A DNA stretch of 34,750 nt from the NCBI GenBank assembly GCA_900542015.1, contig UQLY01000022.1, positions 1-34,750 on the forward strand, in the 5' to 3' direction. The position numbers and the translations under genes are program-made. This DNA is from an uncultured Lachnospiraceae bacterium. GTDB taxonomy: Bacteria; Bacillota; Clostridia; Lachnospirales; Lachnospiraceae. Below are positions 8,500-16,504 of the stretch, piece after piece. The notes under the pieces were generated by a model. That model worked only from the letters and a program-made list of their open reading frames with translations. It was not told the origin of the DNA and did no database searches. How positions within the stretch are numbered: position 1 is the stretch's first letter; every line of letters starts with the position of its first letter.

Positions 8500-9780
8500 A
8501 TGAAAAAACTTGTCAGTTTATTGCTTGCAGGCGTTATGGTTTTTTCTCTCACAGCATGCGGAAACGATGCGGCGACGGAAGGAAATGGCGGCGGCGAAGC
8601 GGTAACGGAAAACTCCAATGAAACTGCAGCGATCCCTTCGGATTTCAAGATCGGCGCGATCATGCTGGGCGATGAAAACGAAGGCTATACGTTCGCTCAT
8701 ATCGACGGGATTCAAAAGGCGTGCGAAGAGCTTGGCGTACCTGCGGACCAGGTAATCTGGAAATACAATATTTCCGAAGACGCTTCCTGCTATGACGCGG
8801 CAATGGATCTGGTTGACGCAGGATGCAACATTATTTTCTCCAACAGCTACGGACATCAGACCTATATGCAGCAGGCGGCGGCAGAGGTTCCCGATGTAAC
8901 GTTTGTGGCGATGACGGGCGATACCGCGGTTGTCAGCGGACTTGACAATCTGTGCAACGCATTTACCAATGTATACGAAAGCCGTTATGTTTCCGGCGTC
9001 GTTGCAGGTATGAAGATTGCCGAAATGGATGCAAACGGAGAGATTCCCGCGGCGAGCAAAGACGCCGACGGCAATGTAAAAATCGGTTATGTAGGCGCTT
9101 ACCCTTATGCGGAGGTTGTATCCGGTTATACAGCGTTCTTCCTGGGCGTACAGAGCGTATATGAAAATGTGGTAATGGAAGTTTCCTATACCAATTCCTG
9201 GTTTGATATTACAGCCGAGGGCGAAGCGGCAAAGGCACTGATGTCTGACGGATGTCTGGTAATCGGACAGCATGCGGACTCTACCGGCGCTCCCGCAGCG
9301 GTTCAGGCGGCGCATGAAGCAGGTACGGTTGCTTACAGCGTAGGCTACAATGTGGATATGCTTTCCGTAGCTCCCGATGTAGCGCTTACCAGTGCGACCA
9401 ACAACTGGAAGGTATATTACAAATATGCCATCGAAACAGCGGCAAGCGGCGAGAAGCTGCCCCAGAACTGGTCCCAGGGCTACAACGAAGACGCCGTTAA
9501 GATCACAGAGCTTGGCAGCGCATGTGCGGACGGAACGGCAGAAAAGGTTGCGGAAGTGGAAGCGGCTTTGAAGGACGGTTCCCTGCATGTATTCGATACC
9601 TCCAAGTTTACGGTTGACGGCGCGCACCTTGACAATTATGTCATTGACCTGACCGGCGATTTTGATACGGACGACGAAGAAGACCAGAACGCGATCTGGG
9701 ACGGATACTTCCATGAATCCGAGTTTCGTTCGGCGCCTTCCTTCGACATTCGCATCGATGGAATTACGGAGCTGAATTAG
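8500..9780 (+). CDS. BMP-family ABC transporter substrate-binding lipoprotein (nucleoside type)
   Basis: 426 residues. A lipoprotein signal peptide ends in the lipobox LTAC with C20, followed by a G/N/E-rich linker. The mature domain has the basic membrane protein (BmpA/PnrA) fold features: 'FKIGAIMLGDENEGYTF', 'GCNIIFSNSYGH', 'VGAYPYAEVVSGYTAFFLGV', 'GCLVIGQHADSTGAP' and 'VGYNVDMLSVAPDVALTS'. PnrA-like proteins bind purine and other nucleosides outside the membrane and deliver them to a NupPQ-type permease. The matching ATPase and permeases are encoded from 12849 to 16501, 3 kb away. It has its own promoter and a hairpin right after the stop. Substrate class is inferred from family. Confidence 0.93.
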   Translation: MKKLVSLLLAGVMVFSLTACGNDAATEGNGGGEAVTENSNETAAIPSDFKIGAIMLGDENEGYTFAHIDGIQKACEELGVPADQVIWKYNISEDASCYDAAMDLVDAGCNIIFSNSYGHQTYMQQAAAEVPDVTFVAMTGDTAVVSGLDNLCNAFTNVYESRYVSGVVAGMKIAEMDANGEIPAASKDADGNVKIGYVGAYPYAEVVSGYTAFFLGVQSVYENVVMEVSYTNSWFDITAEGEAAKALMSDGCLVIGQHADSTGAPAAVQAAHEAGTVAYSVGYNVDMLSVAPDVALTSATNNWKVYYKYAIETAASGEKLPQNWSQGYNEDAVKITELGSACADGTAEKVAEVEAALKDGSLHVFDTSKFTVDGAHLDNYVIDLTGDFDTDDEEDQNAIWDGYFHESEFRSAPSFDIRIDGITELN

Positions 9781-9824
9781 GTTTAAATAAGGCTTAAATA
9801 AAATAAGACTATTGCAGCAAAAGA

Positions 9825-9882
9825 TGATAGATATCACGGAAATAGGTTTTGATTATGGCTTTCTTTGGTATCTATCATTTTT
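9825..9882 (+). terminator. Hairpin terminator after the BMP gene (repeat family copy C)
   Basis: Imperfect stem: the left arm around TGATAGATATCA (9825-9836) pairs with the right arm around TGGTATCTATCA (9866-9877), followed by TTTTT. The left arm shares GATATCACGGAAA and the preceding GCAAAAGATGA with the hairpin at 12225-12287. An open frame starting at TTG 9812 runs through this hairpin but is best not used as coding. Confidence 0.65.
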
Positions 9883-9958
9883 GATTATTTCCGTTTATGG
9901 CAGGGACAGGTGTGATATTCACAGATTGCTTATGAAGGAAACAGAATGGGAGTTTTTA

Positions 9959-10426
9959 ATGGATCAGGAGAGAGAAACTTTAATAAAACAAAGTATGCGT
10001 GCCACAATAAAATTATCATGCTGCCTGTCTTTTCTGTTTCTATGCCTTGTGCTTGTCCTTTGCCTTTTGAGTATGAATAAAAGGTTTCTCCTTTTTGCGT
10101 GGATATCTTTGCTGCCGTTGCTGCACATAGTAAAAAGAAAAGCTTTTTTTAAAAAGGCGCAGTTTTGTTATGGGGAAATTACAGACGTTGCGCCGGGCGG
10201 TTATGATGATATATGTATGTCCACTAAAATAGAATTTAAGGACAATTGTTCGGGCAAAGTTTATGAGACATGGGTCTATGAGCATTGGGGAGATTATGAG
10301 GAGGAAATGAAAGAGGCTATTGACGAGTTTTATAAAAATGGAACGGAAAGAATCGGCAAAAAAGTTCCGTTATTTTATTCTCCCGAAAATCCGAATAAAA
10401 CTCTGGCATTCATTGATACGGTATAA
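9959..10426 (+). CDS. DUF3592-like membrane protein
   Basis: 155 residues from ATG 9959, which follows GGGAG (9948-9952). Two adjacent hydrophobic segments lie near residues 18-55. They precede a soluble domain ending in 'KKVPLFYSPENPNKTLAFID', which is characteristic of DUF3592 proteins (a beta-rich domain of unknown role in membrane proteins). ATG 9932 or a TTG at 9812 could extend it upstream, but the latter would translate the preceding hairpin. It is AT-richer than its neighbours. A second DUF3592-like gene occurs at 34119. Function unknown. Confidence 0.65.
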   Translation: MDQERETLIKQSMRATIKLSCCLSFLFLCLVLVLCLLSMNKRFLLFAWISLLPLLHIVKRKAFFKKAQFCYGEITDVAPGGYDDICMSTKIEFKDNCSGKVYETWVYEHWGDYEEEMKEAIDEFYKNGTERIGKKVPLFYSPENPNKTLAFIDTV

Positions 10427-10439
10427 AAATCCTATACCG
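10419..10439. terminator. Dyad between convergent genes
   Basis: CGGTATA (10419-10425) and TATACCG (10433-10439) form a 7-bp stem with a 7-base loop. It spans the stop codons of the DUF3592-like gene and of the convergent merR gene. There is no clear U-run, so a bidirectional terminator is only a possibility. Confidence 0.35.
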
Positions 10440-10872
10440 CATGACCGCGGTCGTACATCGTCTGAATCTCTTCCGGCAAGTGATCCGGCAGCATTTCATT
10501 CAGACGGTCTTCATTGCCGTCCGAAACGGCTTGTTCATAATACCAGCATTTGTAGTTAATCATATCCAATGTTCTTTCCAGCTTATGGATTTCGTTTTCC
10601 ACAATTTCTTTTTGACGGAGAAAGAAATCCCGCCGCTTGGAATAAGTGCTGCTTCCCTGGGAGCACCACTCCATAAATATCTTGATATCTTTGATTTCCA
10701 CACCGGATTTTTTCAGGCACTCGATGACTCTGAGGGCTTCCAGCTCCTTTTCGCCAAACTGGCGGATTCCCGAGGAACGCTCCATATTCGGGAACAGCCC
10801 TTCCTTGTCATAATAGCGCAGCGTGGAAACCGGCAGATCAAACATTTCGGATACCTGACCTATTGTATACAT
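10432..10872 (-). CDS. MerR-family regulator (AdhR/NmlR-like)
   Basis: 146 residues. The N-terminal MerR winged helix is clear: YTIGQVSEMFDLPVSTLRYYDKEGL at 2-26, then 'RSSGIRQFGEKELEAL'. A long dimerisation helix (about 80-110) contains 'RQKEIVENEIHKLERTLDMINYK'. Cysteines are present at C53, C69 and C108; C69 sits in 'FMEWCSQG', near where aldehyde-sensing AdhR/NmlR members carry a functional cysteine. It is divergent from an alcohol dehydrogenase gene whose promoter has the distorted 19-bp spacer that MerR proteins act on. It likely senses an aldehyde or electrophile and activates that gene; the inducer is inference. Confidence 0.92.
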   Translation of the reverse strand: MYTIGQVSEMFDLPVSTLRYYDKEGLFPNMERSSGIRQFGEKELEALRVIECLKKSGVEIKDIKIFMEWCSQGSSTYSKRRDFFLRQKEIVENEIHKLERTLDMINYKCWYYEQAVSDGNEDRLNEMLPDHLPEEIQTMYDRGHAV

Positions 10873-10957
10873 AAAAATTCTTCCCTTCCTGAATATACTT
10901 TCAAATAATTAAAAAAATGATACTACGGCAAAAAAATTATAATTATAAAAAAATCCC

Positions 10958-10988
10958 TTGACCTAAAGTTAGGTTTAGGGGCTAGAAT
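10958..10988 (+). promoter_or_regulatory. MerR-type promoter and operator of the alcohol dehydrogenase gene
   Basis: TTGACC (10958-10963) and TAGAAT (10983-10988) are separated by 19 bp, the overlong spacing of MerR-activated promoters. Inside the spacer region lies the perfect inverted repeat CCTAAA (10962-10967) and TTTAGG (10974-10979). The pattern resembles operators of aldehyde-responsive AdhR/NmlR regulators. The divergent merR start is 86 bp away. Confidence 0.82.
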
Positions 10989-11037
10989 AACTTTATCACA
11001 GAACGACAGAGATGTCAAATATAAGCGGAGGTGTCAT

Positions 11038-12204
11038 ATGTTAGGTAATTTTACTTATTCAAATCCTACAACCATTCATTTCGGAAAGGATGCTTTGGAT
11101 CAGCTTTCCGGAGAGCTTGCCAAATACGGCAGCAGGGTGCTGCTTGTATACGGCGGCGGTTCCGTCAAGAAGACGGGACTTTATGATAAAATCATAAAAA
11201 TATTGAAAGACAGCGGGAAGGAAATTTTTGAGGACCCGGGCGTTATGCCCAATCCGACCGTGGAAAAGCTGTACGAGGGCTGCCGGATTGCAAGGGAGAA
11301 TCAGATTGATTTTATCCTTGCCGTGGGCGGCGGTTCCGTATGCGATTATGCAAAGGCGGTTTCCGTATCCGTTCATTGTACGGATGATCCGTGGGAAAAG
11401 TATTATATCCGGTTTGAGGAGCCCGACTGCGAGATCGTTCCCGTGGGCTGTGTGCTGACCATGGTCGGTACGGGGTCGGAAATGAACGGCGGTTCGGTTA
11501 TTACCAATCATGAGGCGAAAATGAAGATCGGTCATGTTTTCGATCCGGAGGTTTATCCCAAGTTTTCCATTCTCAATCCGGAGCTGACTTATACGCTGCC
11601 GGAGTATCAGATGAAGTCGGGATTTTATGATATTATGTCCCACATTCTGGAACAGTATTTTTCCGGAATGGACGACAATACTTCCGATTATATCATGGAA
11701 GGATTGCTGAAATCCCTGATATACAGTTCGCGCATTGCCGTTTTAAATCCTACCGATTATGAGGCGCGGAGCAACATTATGTGGATTGCTACCATGGCTT
11801 TGAATACGTTAGTGGCAAAAGGGAAGGCAACGGACTGGGAAGTGCATATGATCGGACAGGCGGTGGGAGCTCATACGGACGCTACTCACGGCATGACCCT
11901 TTCTGCCGTGTCCATGGCATATTACCGTTATATTATGCCTTACGGGCTTGCAAAATTTAAAAGATATGCCGTCAATGTCTGGGATGTGGACCCTGCGGGC
12001 AAAACCGACGAAGCAATTGCCGAAGAAGGGCTTGCGGCAATGGAAAGCTGGATGAGGGAAATCGGGCTTGTCATGAATCTTCGTGAGCTTAAAGTAACCG
12101 AAGATATGCTGGAGGGCATTGCCGACAGCACCTTTATCAACGAAGGCGGCTATAAGGTGCTTTCCCATGAGGAAGTAGTGGAGATTTTAAGACAAAGCTT
12201 GTAA
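11038..12204 (+). CDS. Iron-containing alcohol dehydrogenase (YqhD/butanol dehydrogenase-like)
   Basis: 388 residues, a full-length group III alcohol dehydrogenase. The N-terminal Rossmann-like domain has 'RVLLVYGGGSVKKTGLYD' and GGGS at 97-100 for NAD(P) binding. The C-terminal helical domain carries the expected metal ligands D198, H202, H270 and H284 ('YDIMSH', 'WEVHMIG', 'DATHGMTL'). The family reduces aldehydes to alcohols, often NADPH-dependent, for fermentation or detoxification. A strong GGAGGTG precedes ATG. Expression is probably MerR-activated from the 19-bp-spacer promoter, which favours an aldehyde-detoxifying role over constitutive fermentation. Confidence 0.93.
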   Translation: MLGNFTYSNPTTIHFGKDALDQLSGELAKYGSRVLLVYGGGSVKKTGLYDKIIKILKDSGKEIFEDPGVMPNPTVEKLYEGCRIARENQIDFILAVGGGSVCDYAKAVSVSVHCTDDPWEKYYIRFEEPDCEIVPVGCVLTMVGTGSEMNGGSVITNHEAKMKIGHVFDPEVYPKFSILNPELTYTLPEYQMKSGFYDIMSHILEQYFSGMDDNTSDYIMEGLLKSLIYSSRIAVLNPTDYEARSNIMWIATMALNTLVAKGKATDWEVHMIGQAVGAHTDATHGMTLSAVSMAYYRYIMPYGLAKFKRYAVNVWDVDPAGKTDEAIAEEGLAAMESWMREIGLVMNLRELKVTEDMLEGIADSTFINEGGYKVLSHEEVVEILRQSL

Positions 12205-12224
12205 TTGCAAAAGATGAATAATAG

Positions 12225-12287
12225 AAAACGGGCAGATATCACGGAAACACGTTTTTGCAAAGGTTTCCTTTGATATCTGCCCGTTTT
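12225..12287 (+). terminator. Strong hairpin terminator (repeat family copy B)
   Basis: Left arm 12225-12248 pairs with right arm 12263-12287 with one bulge and one mismatch. The GC-rich base ACGGGCAG/CTGCCCGT is followed by TTTTTT. The inner arm and 14-base loop (ACGTTTTTGCAAAG) closely match the hairpin at 1932-1993. It ends the alcohol dehydrogenase transcript. Confidence 0.88.
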
Positions 12288-12377
12288 TTATTCGCTTTCT
12301 TACTGCATGTTTTCTTACTGCCAGGGTGTTTTCTCTTTTTGCGTATGATATAATAGAGGACAGTGGGAGGGAAAAGT

Positions 12378-12740
12378 ATGAAGTTAGAAGGAATTTGTAC
12401 AATTGGGGAGGTTTTGGCGGCTGTGAGGGAGCAATATGTGAACGAAGGCTCCAAAGCCGTGTATGCGGATGATAACTGGCATATTTATCTGGCGGATGAG
12501 GAACTGCTTGGAACGACCGTCTGCTGTATCACGTCTCCGCCTGTTTTTGATGAGGAAACCGACGAAGAGGTAATACCGGAGATTGCAGCGGCTAACGGCA
12601 TGTATGGGTCCCTGCTGCCAGAGCTTGTTCAGGACGTGGTGATCAATGCTTTGACACAAAAAAGCGATGCGGGAGATGAAGAATTATTGGAAGCGCTCAA
12701 CTACTATCTGGATCATGACATCTTTATGCAATTCTTTTGA
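12378..12740 (+). CDS. Small acidic cytoplasmic protein of unknown function
   Basis: 120 acidic residues with no membrane segment. The C-terminal part 'VQDVVINALTQKSDAGDEELLEALNYYLDHDIFMQF' resembles a small uncharacterised family (possibly DUF7716), some of whose members may be immunity-like proteins; I hold this loosely. ATG 12378 follows GGGAGG at 12365-12370; an upstream GTG at 12363 lies before that site. TATAAT at 12349-12354 gives a likely promoter of its own. No toxin-like gene is adjacent, so an immunity role is not supported by context. Confidence 0.72.
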   Translation: MKLEGICTIGEVLAAVREQYVNEGSKAVYADDNWHIYLADEELLGTTVCCITSPPVFDEETDEEVIPEIAAANGMYGSLLPELVQDVVINALTQKSDAGDEELLEALNYYLDHDIFMQFF

Positions 12741-12763
12741 AACAGATGCAAAATTTACAAAAA

Positions 12764-12825
12764 TATAATATAATAGAGCATATTGATTTTATCAAAACGA
12801 ATACGATCGATAAGCATATGCTTAT
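12764..12825 (+). promoter_or_regulatory. Possible promoter and palindrome before the nucleoside-transporter operon
   Basis: Overlapping TATAAT sequences lie at 12764-12769 and 12769-12774; no clear -35 is seen. Downstream is a perfect 16-bp palindrome ATAAGCATATGCTTAT at 12810-12825, ending 23 bp before the ATPase start and just before its AAAGGAG site. A repressor site is possible; no regulator is identified. Confidence 0.45.
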
Positions 12826-12848
12826 AAGAAGCAGAAAGGAGAACCTCA

Positions 12849-14393
12849 ATGGAGCCCCAATACGCCGTTGAAATGAAACACATTACCAAATCCTTTGGAG
12901 AGGTCCTTGCGAATCATGACGTCAGTCTCGATATCCGCAAGGGAGAGATCCTTTCTCTTTTAGGAGAGAACGGAAGCGGTAAAACAACTCTTATGAATAT
13001 GCTCTCGGGCATCTATTACCCGGACAGCGGAGAAATCCGGATTAACGGAAAACCCGCTGCAATCACTTCCCCCAAGGTAGCATTTGAATACGGAATCGGT
13101 ATGATTCATCAGCATTTTAAACTGGTGGATCTGTTTACTGCGGCGGAAAATGTCGTGCTGGGTCTGGACGAAAAAGGCAGACTGGACCGGAAAGCGGTCA
13201 GCGGGAAGATCAAAGAAATCTGTGATCAGTACGGCTTTGAACTGGACCCGGAGCAGAAGGTCTACAATATGTCCGTCTCCCAGAAACAGACTCTGGAAAT
13301 CATTAAGGTGCTGTACCGCGGAGCGGATATTCTGATACTGGACGAGCCTACGGCGGTGCTGACGCCCCAGGAGACGGAAAAGCTGTTTAAGGTTATCCGC
13401 AACATGAGAGACAACGGGAAAGCAATCGTGATCATTACCCATAAGCTCCATGAGGTGCTGTCTGTTTCGGACCGGGTTTCCGTTCTCCGGAAAGGAGAAT
13501 TTGCGGGGACGGTGGATACGAAGGACGCTACGGAAAATTCTCTGACGGAAATGATGGTAGGCAAAAAGGTAGAGCTGAATATCGAAAGACCGGAGCCTGC
13601 CGATCCCAAAAAGCGGCTGGAGGTTAAGCATGTGACCTGTTTTAATAAAGACGGAATCAAGGCGCTTGACGATGTGAGCTTTGAAGCATACAGCGGAGAA
13701 ATCCTGGGGATTGCGGGAATCTCGGGCTGCGGTCAGAAAGAGCTGTTGGAGGCGATTGCCGGACTGCAGTATGTGGAAGAGGGCGGCAGCATCCTGTATT
13801 ATGAACCGGATACGGCGAATATTCACGAGCTGGTCGGCGAAAATCCCCGTATGATCAAAGAACAGGGCATCGCGCTTTCTTTTGTGCCGGAGGACAGGCT
13901 CGGAATGGGGCTGGTGGGTTCCATGGGCATGATCGACAACATGATGTTAAAGGATTACAACAAGGGACATCAATTCTTTTTGGATAAAAAAGAACCGAAG
14001 GAAATGGCGTTGCAGGTAAAGGAAGAGCTGGAGGTCGTAACGCCCGATATCAACACTCCCGTCAAGACCCTTTCCGGCGGAAATGTGCAAAAGGTCCTGG
14101 TAGGCAGGGAGATCGGGGCGCATCCCACGGTGCTGATGACAGCGTATGCGGTTCGCGGACTGGACATCAATACTTCCTATACCATTTACCATCTTTTGAA
14201 TGAGCAGAAGAAAAAAGGCGTGGCGGTCATCTATGTAGGAGAAGATCTGGACGTGCTGTTAGAATTGAGCGACCGCATTCTGGTGCTTTGCGGCGGAAAG
14301 GTCAACGGTATTCTGGATGCAAGAAAAACAACCAAAGAAGAAGTGGGACTTTTGATGACCCGGTTAAAGACAGGAGGAGCGGACCATGAGTAA
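12849..14393 (+). CDS. Nucleoside ABC importer ATPase (NupO/YufO-like, two NBDs)
   Basis: 514 residues with two fused ABC domains, the layout of ATPases partnering BMP-family binding proteins. NBD1 has Walker A GENGSGKTT (K45), a variant signature MSVSQKQ near 141-147, and Walker B ILILDEPTA (D165, E166). NBD2 has a degenerate P-loop (GISGCGQKE), signature LSGGNVQK and an atypical Walker B end (AYAVRGLD where QPTRGLD is usual). Thus NBD1 probably does most of the ATP hydrolysis. It overlaps the first permease gene by 8 bp. With the two permeases and the lipoprotein at 8500 it should import nucleosides. Confidence 0.93.
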   Translation: MEPQYAVEMKHITKSFGEVLANHDVSLDIRKGEILSLLGENGSGKTTLMNMLSGIYYPDSGEIRINGKPAAITSPKVAFEYGIGMIHQHFKLVDLFTAAENVVLGLDEKGRLDRKAVSGKIKEICDQYGFELDPEQKVYNMSVSQKQTLEIIKVLYRGADILILDEPTAVLTPQETEKLFKVIRNMRDNGKAIVIITHKLHEVLSVSDRVSVLRKGEFAGTVDTKDATENSLTEMMVGKKVELNIERPEPADPKKRLEVKHVTCFNKDGIKALDDVSFEAYSGEILGIAGISGCGQKELLEAIAGLQYVEEGGSILYYEPDTANIHELVGENPRMIKEQGIALSFVPEDRLGMGLVGSMGMIDNMMLKDYNKGHQFFLDKKEPKEMALQVKEELEVVTPDINTPVKTLSGGNVQKVLVGREIGAHPTVLMTAYAVRGLDINTSYTIYHLLNEQKKKGVAVIYVGEDLDVLLELSDRILVLCGGKVNGILDARKTTKEEVGLLMTRLKTGGADHE

Positions 14394-15516
14394 AACGAAT
14401 ACGGCAGGGCATGAGCCCTTTATGAGAATAGCGAAAAGGACTTCCGTTTCCTTAAAACGAAAAATCCTCGTCCGCCTTTTGGCAATTGTGCTGGCGCTTC
14501 TGGCGAGCGCACTGTTTATCTATTGCATTACGGGATTGAACCCCATCGCCGTTTACAAGGCGATGTTTCAGGGCGCCTTCGGCGGCACCACCCTTTCGGC
14601 GACCCTGCGTAGGAGCTGGATTACCATCCGGGATACGATGTTTTTGCTGACCATATCCGTTGCGTTAGCGCCTGCTTTTAAGATGAAATTCTGGAATATC
14701 GGAGCGGAAGGACAGGTGCTGATCGGCGGCATCGTTACGGCGGGCATCATGATTTATTTCGGCGACAGTATGCCTGCGGCTTTGCTGTTAATCGTTATGT
14801 TTGCGGCAAGCTGTCTTGCCGGCGCGCTTTGGGGACTGATCCCCGCGGTATTTAAGGCGAAGTGGAACACCAACGAAACTCTGTTTACGCTGATGATGAA
14901 TTATGTGGCGATTCAACTGACCTCTTTCTGCGTCGCCCTCTGGGAAAATCCCTACGGTTCCAATTCCGTCGGCATTATCAATCAAAATTCCCAGGCGGGG
15001 TGGTTTCCGTCCATTTTCGGGCAGAATTATCTGTTAAACGTGATCCTTGCCCTTGCGGTAACCGTCGGCGTTTATCTCTATATGAAAAAGAGTAAGCAGG
15101 GCTATGAGATCAGCGTCGTAGGAGAGTCCCAGGATACCGCAAAGTATGCGGGAATCAGTGTTAAAAAAGTCATTATCCGCACCATGCTGATTTCGGGCGC
15201 GATCTGCGGTATGGCGGGCTTTATGGGCGTAGCGGGCATCGACCACACCATTTCCACCAACACCGTAGGAGGACGCGGATTTACGGCGATCATCGTGGCA
15301 TGGCTGGCGAAATTCAACACTTATACGATGATAGCCATTGCTTTGCTTTTGACGTTTTTGGACCGGGGCGCGGCGGAGATCGCATCTCAGTTTGGCTTAA
15401 ACGAGTTTGCGTCGGATGTGGTTTCGGGCATTATCCTGTTTTTCATTTTGGGAAGTGAATTTTTCTGCAGTTATAAAGTGATTATCAACAAAAAGGCAAA
15501 GAAGGAGGAAGCGTAA
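14386..15516 (+). CDS. Nucleoside ABC importer permease 1 (NupP/YufP-like)
   Basis: 376 residues, a polytopic BPD_transp_2-family permease with 8-10 hydrophobic segments. Landmarks include 'FKMKFWNIGAEGQVLIGG' (about 98-115), the usual NIGAEGQ motif, and the coupling segment 'GYEISVVGESQDTAKYAGISVKK' with GES.DTAKYAGI. The N-terminal 30 residues are basic and cytoplasmic. It is translationally coupled to the ATPase (8-bp overlap) and followed after 1 bp by the second permease. Nucleoside specificity is inferred from family and the BMP lipoprotein. Confidence 0.93.
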   Translation: MSKTNTAGHEPFMRIAKRTSVSLKRKILVRLLAIVLALLASALFIYCITGLNPIAVYKAMFQGAFGGTTLSATLRRSWITIRDTMFLLTISVALAPAFKMKFWNIGAEGQVLIGGIVTAGIMIYFGDSMPAALLLIVMFAASCLAGALWGLIPAVFKAKWNTNETLFTLMMNYVAIQLTSFCVALWENPYGSNSVGIINQNSQAGWFPSIFGQNYLLNVILALAVTVGVYLYMKKSKQGYEISVVGESQDTAKYAGISVKKVIIRTMLISGAICGMAGFMGVAGIDHTISTNTVGGRGFTAIIVAWLAKFNTYTMIAIALLLTFLDRGAAEIASQFGLNEFASDVVSGIILFFILGSEFFCSYKVIINKKAKKEEA

Positions 15517-15517
15517 G

Positions 15518-16501
15518 ATGGACCAGTTCATATCATTATTTCAGGCGGCGGTTGTATTCGGTACGGTTATTATGTTCGGATGCGTGGGCGAGATCTGTAC
15601 GGAAAAAGCGGGAATTTTAAATTTGGGCGTGCCGGGCATCATGTATCTGGGCGGGATTAGTTCTTTGGCGGGCGCCTTCTTTTATGAAAGCAATGCGGAA
15701 AATCCCAACAAGTTTCTTTGTCTGCTGATTTCCTTTGTCTGCGCTTTTTTGGCGTCGGCTTTGGGCGGACTTTTGTTTGGGTTTCTGACCATTACGCTAA
15801 AGGCGAACCAAAATGTAACGGGTCTGACCCTGACTATTTTCGGTTCCGGTATCGCCAATTTCTTCGGCGGCACCCTCAACAAAATGGCGGGCGGCGTCGG
15901 ACAGATTTCCGTACCGGCGACAAGCTCCGTCTACCGGGCAAGCGTTCCGGGGCTTTCCGATCTGGGCGTTGTGGGAAAACTGTTCTTTTCCTATGGATTT
16001 ATGGTGTATCTGATCATTATTCTGGCGCTCGCCATACAGTATTTCCTGTCTAAAAGCAGAAAGGGGCTGAACCTGCGGGCGATCGGAGAAAGTCCGGCGA
16101 CAGCCGATGCGGCGGGCATCAACGTGACTTTGTATAAATACCTTTCCGTGACTCTGGGCGCGGGAATTTCCGGGCTCGGCGGTCTGTTTTACGTCATGGA
16201 CTATACCAAGGGAACTTGGGCGAACGACGGCAGCATCGAGAAGCTGGGGTGGCTTGCGGTAGCGTTGGTTATCTTTACCACGTGGAAACCGAAAAACGCC
16301 ATCTGGGGCGCGTATCTGTTCGGCGTGCTCTACTGGATGTATTTTTATATTGCGGGTCTCAACCGCAGTTCTCAGGAGCTGTTTAAGATGCTGCCTTATC
16401 TCGTTACCCTGGTGGTACTGGTATTTACCAGCCTCCGCAAGAAGCGGGAACAGCAGCCCCCTGCGGCATTGGGAGAGGCGTATTTCAGGGAAGAAAGGTA
16501 A
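15518..16501 (+). CDS. Nucleoside ABC importer permease 2 (NupQ/YufQ-like)
   Basis: 327 residues, the second, shorter BPD_transp_2 permease. The family motif TEKAGILNLGVPGIMYLGG is near 29-47, and the coupling region 'KGLNLRAIGESPATADAAGINV' is near 184-205. The GAGI..LGG segment follows. The heteromeric channel forms with the upstream permease. The GGAGGA ribosome site is inside the end of the preceding gene. Downstream genes follow with no terminator. Confidence 0.93.
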   Translation: MDQFISLFQAAVVFGTVIMFGCVGEICTEKAGILNLGVPGIMYLGGISSLAGAFFYESNAENPNKFLCLLISFVCAFLASALGGLLFGFLTITLKANQNVTGLTLTIFGSGIANFFGGTLNKMAGGVGQISVPATSSVYRASVPGLSDLGVVGKLFFSYGFMVYLIIILALAIQYFLSKSRKGLNLRAIGESPATADAAGINVTLYKYLSVTLGAGISGLGGLFYVMDYTKGTWANDGSIEKLGWLAVALVIFTTWKPKNAIWGAYLFGVLYWMYFYIAGLNRSSQELFKMLPYLVTLVVLVFTSLRKKREQQPPAALGEAYFREER

Positions 16502-16504
16502 AAC

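Noticed and set aside
8391..8500. Possible purine riboswitch before the nucleoside-binding lipoprotein
   Set aside because: The leader after the -10 is only about 40 bases, too short for a purine aptamer, and no aptamer core is seen.
8518..9837. A 439-codon open frame on the minus strand opposite the BMP lipoprotein gene
   Set aside because: The + strand protein has a lipobox, family motifs, promoter and ribosome site. The antisense frame has no recognisable domain and reflects codon bias.
9812..9958. N-terminal extension of the DUF3592-like protein from TTG 9812
   Set aside because: It would translate the terminator hairpin of the previous gene and has no ribosome site; ATG 9959 with GGGAG is better placed.
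10441..10908. A 155-codon + strand frame opposite merR
   Set aside because: It is antisense to a clear MerR protein; the sequence has no domain and would extend through the merR promoter.
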